35,292 nt of DNA from Phycisphaerae bacterium. GTDB lineage: Bacteria; Planctomycetota; Phycisphaerae; UBA1845. The translations under genes were made by a program, and so were the position numbers. Shown here in pieces: positions 16,601 through 24,000 of this stretch; position 1 is the first letter of the stretch; the number at the start of each line of letters is the position of its first letter. The notes beneath the pieces are model-generated. The model ran no database searches. It saw only the letters and a program-made list of their open reading frames with translations, and was not told where the DNA came from. The DNA is taken from assembly GCA_029260135.1 (NCBI GenBank), contig JAJDDV010000091.1, positions 1 to 35,292 of the forward strand, read 5' to 3'.

Positions 16601-16972
16601 CAAGACCTTGACGGCCACATGTCGACCGGTCGCTGGATGGAACGCTTTGTAGACGACGGCCTGTCCACCGCGAAACACCTCCTGAGTCAGTTCACACCCG
16701 GGGATTGTAATGGGCCACGTACCCGAAGCCGCGGTCTCCTCCTCCTCAGAACGCACCTCGTTCGTAGTTGCACGTGTACGGGCCTGCTCGACACGTCGAA
16801 GTGCCCCAAGCTGTTCCCCGAGTTCCGGCATCAGCGCCGGATGCGCGGCTACGACCTCGGCATCATCCACAACTTCGCCGACGGCTAGACGCCGGGCGAT
16901 GCTGTGCAGGACTTGCGTTAGCAGGCTATTTCGCTCCGGCTCTTCTGCGGAGCCGTGTGGCTCGCATCGCAT
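13643..16972 (-). CDS. Transmembrane Ser/Thr kinase with long TPR region (pair 3)
   Basis: The protein has 1109 residues from ATG 16972, with a weak GGACGG about 8 bases upstream. Residues about 12-65 are a helical N-terminal segment with no zinc finger. The kinase domain has a changed glycine loop, FRGGQAVVYKAF (100-111), Lys122 in VAVKV, HRD (213-215) followed by LKPSN, DFG (233-235) and SPEQ (267-270). The catalytic residues are intact. A membrane segment lies at about 389-411, with the sequence before it (LRKLIRRHKLPF) and after it (MSALYARA) almost the same as in the kinase at 9475-12369, so these two are paralogs. TPR-like units fill residues about 490-1100, an unusually long array. The gene lies 104 bp after a sigma gene in the same direction, its likely partner. 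Confidence 0.93.
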   Translation of the reverse strand: MRCEPHGSAEEPERNSLLTQVLHSIARRLAVGEVVDDAEVVAAHPALMPELGEQLGALRRVEQARTRATTNEVRSEEEETAASGTWPITIPGCELTQEVFRGGQAVVYKAFHPATGRHVAVKVLRNAPFHEPSDRARLQREVRILAQLQHPNIVSVHDSGTSMGCHYFVMDYIEGQALDTFMSTSEATVPETLRLLIKICNAVNAAHLRGVIHRDLKPSNIRVDDRGEPHVLDFGLAKMTTDQVNEPSQWRNMTITGQFVGSLPWASPEQAAGPSGQIDLRTDVYSLGVILYQMLTGRLPTPQTGSVPQMLTHILESEPVPPSELRAGLDEDVDTIVLKCLAKEPERRYQSAIALAEDVERYIEHRPILARAPSTIYHLRKLIRRHKLPFFLLAILGVSSLGFAVGMSALYARARTAEVGEAQRRIEAEREAQTAQAIKRFLVEDLLTSVRPENALGRKVTVEEILANASQRIDSAFQERPEIEASIRSTLGQVYQSLGQYDAAARHFAAAVDTLEALHGASDEMVLRATLDLVTATTNAGRLRKAEMLAGNALAASRQLLGADEELTLDIAVETARVYFLNGRHDDARVLLSDCLEQCRQRFGDEDARTKVIQSRLANVGLSGSDRRAANEQLQRAALAEAQRQFGDEHPETFAAMVDLGTTLCIQRRLGKAERFLRKGFAGLTRVSGSDHPRTIRAMRNLALLLRTQDRVDESRALTAQTVAAARRVLGPSHPDTLEEMLYLATDLLRESDYADVVGVCTSVLEISEHTGLQKRQVSARALGLLGYAWLKLGRYAEAEARSRQALAVERLIKARPNVSYAWYLELLVAALGAQGSADEGRVFSEEALELRAAAASGPDPDAYALNCHARALLTVLPEGLRDPQTALSLALLGMERSPESYHYNRYTVARAYEAVGNEDAAIKFARQALNQAPLEHSSERAEYEVLLVRILERTGDTDAAEQVYRDTLAARREAFPEGHLDIAISLFELGDLVNRHEKHDEAEQYLCECLDWREAALADPEREPYRLSLECNTAHTLIALGRSLIGQRRTSEAEPRFLQAYERLADNEYCHADLLPAVVRELVALYRIRHQPERARYYERLLSKDVGE

Positions 16973-17076
16973 GATTCAACCGTCCAGAATGCGCAAACAA
17001 CGCCCTTCCGACTCAAGCCTCCGCCTAACCTATGGCAATTCAAGGTCAGTGCGCCCGCGTCCAAGAGCGAATTCCA

Positions 17077-17709
17077 CTAGCCGAGGAATCGAGATGCGCT
17101 CTCCAGCTGGATCCTGAGGAGCTTCAAGCCGCGCCGGCAAAGACCGTTCACTGCCCGATGGGTGCGACCCATCTGGCCTGCAACCTCCTTGGCCGATCGC
17201 CCCTCGATGTGAACGAGCCAGATGGCCTGTCGGTAGTGCTCAGGGAGTTCTTCCAATGCATTTCGAACAGCGCCCGCGGCTTCGTTCTTCCTGACGTAGC
17301 CGCTCGGTGTGTTCATGGGCGCCCCGAGCATGTCCAAGAATGCCACGGCCGAGTCCTCGACGCTCCGCCCGTCGCCAAGAGTCATCCTGCCACCGCCGCG
17401 TTTGGCGGCCCGTTGTCGTCGTAGGGCGGCGAGAAGTTGCCGTACGGCCACGGCCTGCACCCACCGCTCGAACGAGTTCGCCCCGCGAGGAACAAAAGTC
17501 GATACGCAGCGGAACACGGCTGTGTGTGTTTCTTGAACAATATCTTCCGCGGAAATGCGCCCCTGGAGGTCCAACGGAATCTTGAACCGGAGGTAGGCCA
17601 CCAGCTTCTGCCGGCCCTGAGCCAGAAGAACGGCAAGGGCGGCCTCGTCTCCCTCGGCCAGGCGATTCAACAGATCGAGATCGGGTGGCCCCGGAGTTTG
17701 CGGGACCAT
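17077..17709 (-). CDS. ECF sigma factor (pair 3)
   Basis: From ATG 17709 the protein has 210 residues. The frame is open up to a TTG at 17766, but a good promoter at 17772-17800 would start transcription near 17765, so the ATG with a leader of about 55 bases is preferred. Region 2 has LNRLAEGDEAALAVLL near the start and ISAEDIVQETHTAVFRCV, where the usual DAED is SAED. Region 4 has LPEHYRQAIWLVHIEG and the helix-turn-helix SAKEVAGQMGRTHRAVNGL. The protein should direct RNA polymerase to a dedicated promoter class. The kinase starts 104 bp downstream. The giant secreted-protein gene at 18100 diverges from it and is a possible target. Confidence 0.9.
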   Translation of the reverse strand: MVPQTPGPPDLDLLNRLAEGDEAALAVLLAQGRQKLVAYLRFKIPLDLQGRISAEDIVQETHTAVFRCVSTFVPRGANSFERWVQAVAVRQLLAALRRQRAAKRGGGRMTLGDGRSVEDSAVAFLDMLGAPMNTPSGYVRKNEAAGAVRNALEELPEHYRQAIWLVHIEGRSAKEVAGQMGRTHRAVNGLCRRGLKLLRIQLESASRFLG

Positions 17710-17771
17710 CTCATCGGCGGCAGCCAAATCGTCCTCACTCTCCCCGCCTACGGCGGCATCGAACAACTTCG

Positions 17772-17800
17772 AGGATACTGTCTTTCTGCCAGGATTTCAA
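17772..17800 (-). promoter_or_regulatory. Sigma-70-like promoter for sigma/kinase operon 3
   Basis: On the minus strand, TTGAAA (17800-17795) and TATCCT (17777-17772) are separated by exactly 17 bp. Transcription would start near 17765. This supports the ATG at 17709 as the start. Confidence 0.5.
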
Positions 17801-17858
17801 GTGGCAAACGCCTTTATTCGCCAACGGTTTCACTTCGCAGCGCCGGTCCCGACGATTA

Positions 17859-17874
17859 GTTTTCTAAAGAAAAC
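17859..17874. promoter_or_regulatory. Inverted repeat GTTTTCT-AA-AGAAAAC in divergent promoter region
   Basis: The 7-bp arms are perfect with a 2-bp centre, too tight for a good RNA hairpin but typical of a dimer-binding operator. It lies between the sigma gene (minus) and the giant secreted-protein gene (plus). The rest of 17801-18099 holds no gene that I can support. Confidence 0.35.
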
Positions 17875-18099
17875 GTGGGCGCGGCCTCGGCGAAACGCAA
17901 ATAGTGCCTATCGGACCGGCGACTATCGGCTGGCCGAAGCACAGGAAACTCTTCACGAAAAGCTGTTCTCCGGCGGACGTGGGAAGAGTGCGCGCGATGG
18001 AATCTAGTGCAGATGTCTAACGGTCGGCACGGAAAATGGACTCACGCAGCCGACCCGTGGCACACGCCTGCAAACCGGTGACTACGAGGGAGATTGATC

Positions 18100-21000
18100 A
18101 TGGCGATTCGACGGTGCTCGGGACACACGTTCGTTGCAGTGCTAGGCGTGGTGCTGATCACGCTGCCGGCCGCGGCACAAGTGGGCGATGTTACGGGTGG
18201 TCAAGACGGAGCCATCGATGGGGCGCGGTCAGAGTCGGACATTGCGCAGGTCACCGGGAGCGGCATCCATGCCGCGTCCTGGAAGGACGCTGGCAGCGTC
18301 GGCCATTCAAGCGAGAAAAGCAATGTTGGCCTTGCCGGCAGCGGTTCCACCAAATCACAACAGCAGGTCAGCAGTTGCTGCGCCGCCAGTGGCGGAGCGA
18401 CCGGTTGTGATGACCCCGCATGCGAGGCTCGCGTGTGCGGATTGAACGAGACTTGTTGTACCATCGCATGGGATTCTAGCTGCGCGGAGACGGCTGCGTC
18501 GTACTGCCAGGTCTGCGAGCATCTACTGGGTCCGCCACCGTGCGATAGCTTCTCCGATCCAGAGTTGATGAGCCCCGGCCGCACCGGCGCGCCGACGGAT
18601 TTGAAGACCGACGGTCTCGGAAACTGGCTAGCAGTCTCTGTCTCTAACGACGACGTCGGCGGCATGAGCATCGGAACCGATAACGACCTGGCCTTTGCGA
18701 CGATCGCCGGCGGATTCGGCGAATCGAATGGGCTACTGTCGTTCATGCCCAACGCCGCATCAGATAGCGGGAATGACTCTACGCCTCGGCTTGCGACGGA
18801 TGGGCTCGGCAACTGGGTCGCGGTCTGGACCTCGCTGGACGATCTCGGCGGAACGATCGGGGCGGACACCGACATTCTCGTATCACGAAGCACGGACAAC
18901 GGATCCAGTTGGACGTCTCCCACCGCGCTCAACAGCGAAGCCGCTACGGACGGAAGCGCCGAAGACCGTGAGCCGCGGATCATCACCGACGCAGCGGGAA
19001 CTTGGATTGCCGTGTGGCGTTCAAACCACGATGTCGGCGTCACCGGTACAGACAAGGATATCTACTTTTCCCGGAGCACGGACAATGGTGTTACTTGGAG
19101 CGCGATGACGCCGGTGAACACCACGGCGTTGGGTGACACCGGGAGCGACATAAGCCCCGATCTCGCCACGGACGAAGCCGGGGTCTGGGTCGCGGTGTGG
19201 TCATCGAATGAGGACATCGGAGGCGGCGACGGTACCGATTACGACCTGTATTATTCGCGAAGTAGTGACGGCGGGCTCACCTGGAGCAGCCCGCTTGATC
19301 TCAGCAACGCGAGCGCTGATGCCGGAGCGGACCTCTCTCCTAAGATTGCAGCGGACGGCGCCGGCAACTGGATCACGGTGTGGGACGCCGATGGCCTTCA
19401 AGGTGGCGGGTCGTTCGGGACGGACATCGCGTTCGTTCGTAGCCTGGATAATGGCGCGAGCTGGAGCGTCCCCGCGCTGATTCCCACAGTGCCGAATTGG
19501 AATGATCGGAACGCATCTGTCGCTACCGACAAGAACGGGAATTGGCTGGTCGTTTGGGAGTCTAACAACACACTTGGCTCCACGATCGGACTAGACGAAG
19601 ACATCCTGTTTTCGCGAAGCACTGATCTTGGCGCGAGTTGGTCACCGATCGCTGTGCTCAACCGTCAGATTTACACGGACAACCCGGACACCAGGCCGCA
19701 CGCCGTCAGCGATGCAGCCGGTCACTTTGTCGTTGTGTGGCATTCAACCGAGAACTTGGGAGCAACCGTCGGTACCGACGGCGACATTCTGTACTCAACA
19801 AGTTCGGACGGTGGAGCCACATGGTCAACACAACTTCCCGTCAGTGTGTCCGCCAGGTCTGACTCGGCAAGCGACGGGGACCCGTTTCTTGCTACGGACG
19901 GAAGTGGCCACTGGGTTACGGTGTGGTCTACGAACGGAACCTACAATGTTGGCGGTACCGGCACGGATAATGACCTGTTCACCCAACGCAGCACCGACAA
20001 CGGTGTCACCTGGTCGCCGATGGTCCTCATGAATTCTACCGGAACCGGCGACCTCGCGACGGACTACGCTGCTATGCTGGCTCCGGATGGCCTGGGCAAC
20101 TGGGTCGCCGTATATGCCTCGGAGGGCGATGTCTTGGTGACGCGGAGCACCGATGCCGGAGACTCCTGGACGACACCCGCCGCCCTCCATCCGAATGCAG
20201 AGCTCGGTTCGAGTGTCTATTTGCGGCCGCAGATCGTCTCCGGGACCGCCGGAACGCTCGTCGCGGCCTGGTCCACGACGGATGCACTGGGAGGGTCGAT
20301 AGGCACCGACTACGATCTTGTCGTCTCCACCAGCACCGACAGCGGTGTCAACTGGACAGCACCTTCCCCGCTCAACACCACGGCCGCGACGGACACGGGA
20401 GACGATCGCTACTTGCGCCTGGCCTCGGATGGAGTCGGGACGTTCGTGGCCGTATGGAGGTCGAACGAGAACATCGGTGGGACGACCGGCACGGATAACG
20501 ACCTTTTCGTTTCTCGTAGCGCGGATAACGGCGTCACTTGGTCGTCCCCGGCGTTATTGAACCCCAGCGGGGAAGGCATCATTGGCATCGAGGACTTCAA
20601 CGAGTTTCCAGCGGCGATCGCCTACAACGGCGCGGGTACCTGGGGCGCAGTGTGGACGTCCAGCGGCGCCGTCAACTGTTCACCGAGTTGTGAACACGCG
20701 GCACGCAGCACGGACGGCGGGCTAACCTGGCAAGCCATTGCCGCGCCGGTGTTCGGCTATCTTCCGCTCTCGAACCAGACACTGGCCATGGACGCTAGCG
20801 GCACGTGGGGTGTCGTCGGGTCGACCTTCCTCACGGCTCCTGTCCAAGTATACTTTCGGCCGAGCTTTGATGACGGGCTCACCTGGCCTGGAATAAGTAT
20901 CACAGGAGAGACTGTAGACGGTTCGCTAAGCGGCAGTACGCAAAGTGGCGCGCTCTTGGCCACAGACGGAGTCGGAAACTGGGTGCTCGCCTTCTTCGAC

Positions 21001-24000
21001 GCCAGTGCCATCCTTGTCTCCCGTCTGCGGCAACCTGACGTGGATGGCGATTGGCGCCCAGATTCCTGCGACAACTGCCCCAACGACGCAGATTTCGAAC
21101 ATCTCGACACCGAGTATTTTGCGAACGGATTCTCGCCCGATGGAATTGGCGACGTGTGCGATAACTGCCGGTTTCACCGGAACGATGACCAGGCGGACGG
21201 CGATAGCGACGGAATCGGAGACCGGTGCGACAACTGCCCTCGCACGTCAAACCCAGGCCAGGAGGACACCGACGGAGATCGGTTCGGGGACGCGTGCCAG
21301 GATGACCCAGGGGGGATCATTTACGTTGACTCGAACGCCACGGGGCCGGCACATGACGGAACAACTTGGTGTTCGGCGTTTACGTCGCTGTCAGATGCGA
21401 TTGCTGTCTCGACGCTCAACTCGCCGACGATTCGAATCGCCGACGGCACTTACTTTCCGGACACCGCTGGCCTCCCAGATCCACGTGAAGCGTACTTCCG
21501 GTTTCCGCTCGCCAATGGTTCACGCATCCAGGGGGGGTACGCGGGCTGCGGAGCTCCTGATCCCGACGCGCGGGACTTTGCGCTCTACGAGACAACGCTG
21601 AGCGGCGACATCGGCGCCACGGGAGATGAGTCGGACAACAGCTATCATGTCTGGGCCTACGATGTCCTAGGGGATAGTTTCATTGCGGATGTGTACACCG
21701 CCTTGTTGGAGGGTGTAACCATCACCGGCGGGAACGCGAACGGCTCGGGCACAAACTCGGAGGGCGGCGGTGTGCGGATCAAGGCCAACCCCACCTTTCG
21801 GGATTGCCGGTTCGTCGGGAATCAAACGGTCGGCCAGGGAGGCGGTGTCTATCTTACAGGCGGCTCGATACGGGGCGACGATTGGAGCCCCGTCGTGATC
21901 GATTGCCTCTTCGCGCAGAACACCGCAGGACACGGCGGTGGCATGACCGTCAGGCAGAACCAGGCGCTCCTGAGAGGATGCCGGTTTGAGAACAATCAGG
22001 CACTCGGGGTTCCGGGGAACGACTGCGGAAACGGCGGCGGCATCAATATGCAGGCGGGGACAACCGGCTTTGGATTGCCGCCGGACGGCAAGGTCCTCGA
22101 GAGCTGTGCGTTTGTAAACAATACAGCCTGCCTGGGCGGCGGCGCGATCAACCTGGGAGCCGCCGAATTCACTAACTGTACTTTCGGGTACAACGCGTCA
22201 CCGAGCGCCAACGGCGTCGGCGGCATCACCGGCAATTCAGGCGAGGTCACCACACTCAGGAACTCAATCGCTTGGGGCAACACTTCTGGTGTCTTGACGG
22301 CGTGCGCATGGTGCAACGTGGGCTCAGGGTCTTTTGATATCTCGTACACGTTGATCGAGGACGACGATCCGACGGACGGTATCGTCCTGTTCCCTGGTCT
22401 GGGAAACATCGATGAGAATCCCGTTTTTCTTGACCCACCCGGTGGCGACCTGCGTTTGCGGGCAGGATCGCCGGCGATTGACACAGCAGAAAACACGTTC
22501 GTTACCACGCTCTATGACGTTGATGGAAACGCTCGTATCGAGGACGGCGACGGAGATACCGTCGCCATCGTCGACATGGGCGCGCACGAATCGCCGCGTT
22601 GTGGTGACAATATTCGCCAGGGGGGCGAGGCGTGCGACGGAACGGACGACGCCGCGTGTCCTGCTCTCTGCCAAACCGACTGTACGTGTCCACCTTTCTG
22701 TGGTGACGGGAGCGTCGATGCCGGAGAACAATGCGACGATGGAGGGGAGACCGCGTCGTGCGATGATGACTGCACCTTCGTGTACTGTGGCGACGGCCAT
22801 ACAAACGAGACGGCGAGCGAAACGTGCGATGACGCCGGCGAGTCGGCGACGTGTGACGACGATTGTACGACCGTGGCGTGCGGCGACGGCAATACGAACG
22901 AGACGGCTGGTGAAGCCTGCGACGACGGTGGCGAATCGGCGACCTGCGACGCGGACTGCACCGTCGCCCTCTGCGGTGACGGCACGGTCAACGCCACAGC
23001 CGGGGAAACCTGCGACGACGCCGGCGAGTCGGCTACCTGCGACCTGGATTGCACGGCGGCTGTTTGCGGTGATGCCACGATCAACGTGACGGCGGGAGAG
23101 GCCTGTGATGACGGCGGCGACAGCCTGACCTGCGACGCAGATTGTACCGGAGCCCAGTGCGGTGACGGGTATACAAATTCAGCGGCGGGCGAAGAGTGCG
23201 ACGACGGAAACCTGATAGACGGGGACGGTTGTCAATCGACTTGCCGATGGCCAGGCTGCGGCGACGGCATCGTTGACGGTACGGAAGAGTGCGACGATGT
23301 CGGTGAGTCGGCCACCTGCGACGCAGATTGTACATTCGCGGTGTGCGGTGACGGTACGGTTAACTTCACAGCCGGGGAGGTTTGCGACGATGCGGGCGAG
23401 TCGGCCACATGCGACACGAACTGTACGATCGCGGCGTGCGGCGATGGAACGGTCAACATCACCGCGGGGGAAGCTTGCGACGATGCGGGCGAGTCGGCGA
23501 CGTGTGACACGGATTGCACGGCGGCCCTTTGCGGTGATGCGACCATCAACGTGACGGTGGGAGAGAATTGTGATGACGGCGGAGAATCGGCCTTCTGCGA
23601 CGCGGATTGCACGCCGGCCATTTGCGGCGACGGCACTGTCAACGTAACGGCAGGCGAGGGCTGCGACGATGGCGGTGAATCGCCGACGTGTGACGCGGAC
23701 TGCACGCCGGCCATTTGCGGCGATGTTACTGTCAACGCAACGGCAGGCGAGGAATGCGATGACGGCGGTGAGTCGGTTACCTGCGACGCGGATTGCACGC
23801 CGGCGCTTTGCGGCGACGCCACGGTCAACGTGACGGCAGGCGAGGAATGCGACGATGGAGCGGAATCAGCCACGTGCGATGCCGATTGCACGTTCGCCCT
23901 GTGCGGCGACAACGTGCGTAACACCAGCGCCGGCGAACAGTGTGACGGGACCGACGACACTCAATGCCCCGGAGCGTGTGAGCTGGATTGCACGTGTCCG

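Noticed and set aside
23232..23960. Long minus-strand open frame with Ser/Pro/Val repeats
   Set aside because: It is the antisense of the cysteine-repeat array and repeats with the same period; the plus-strand gene explains it.
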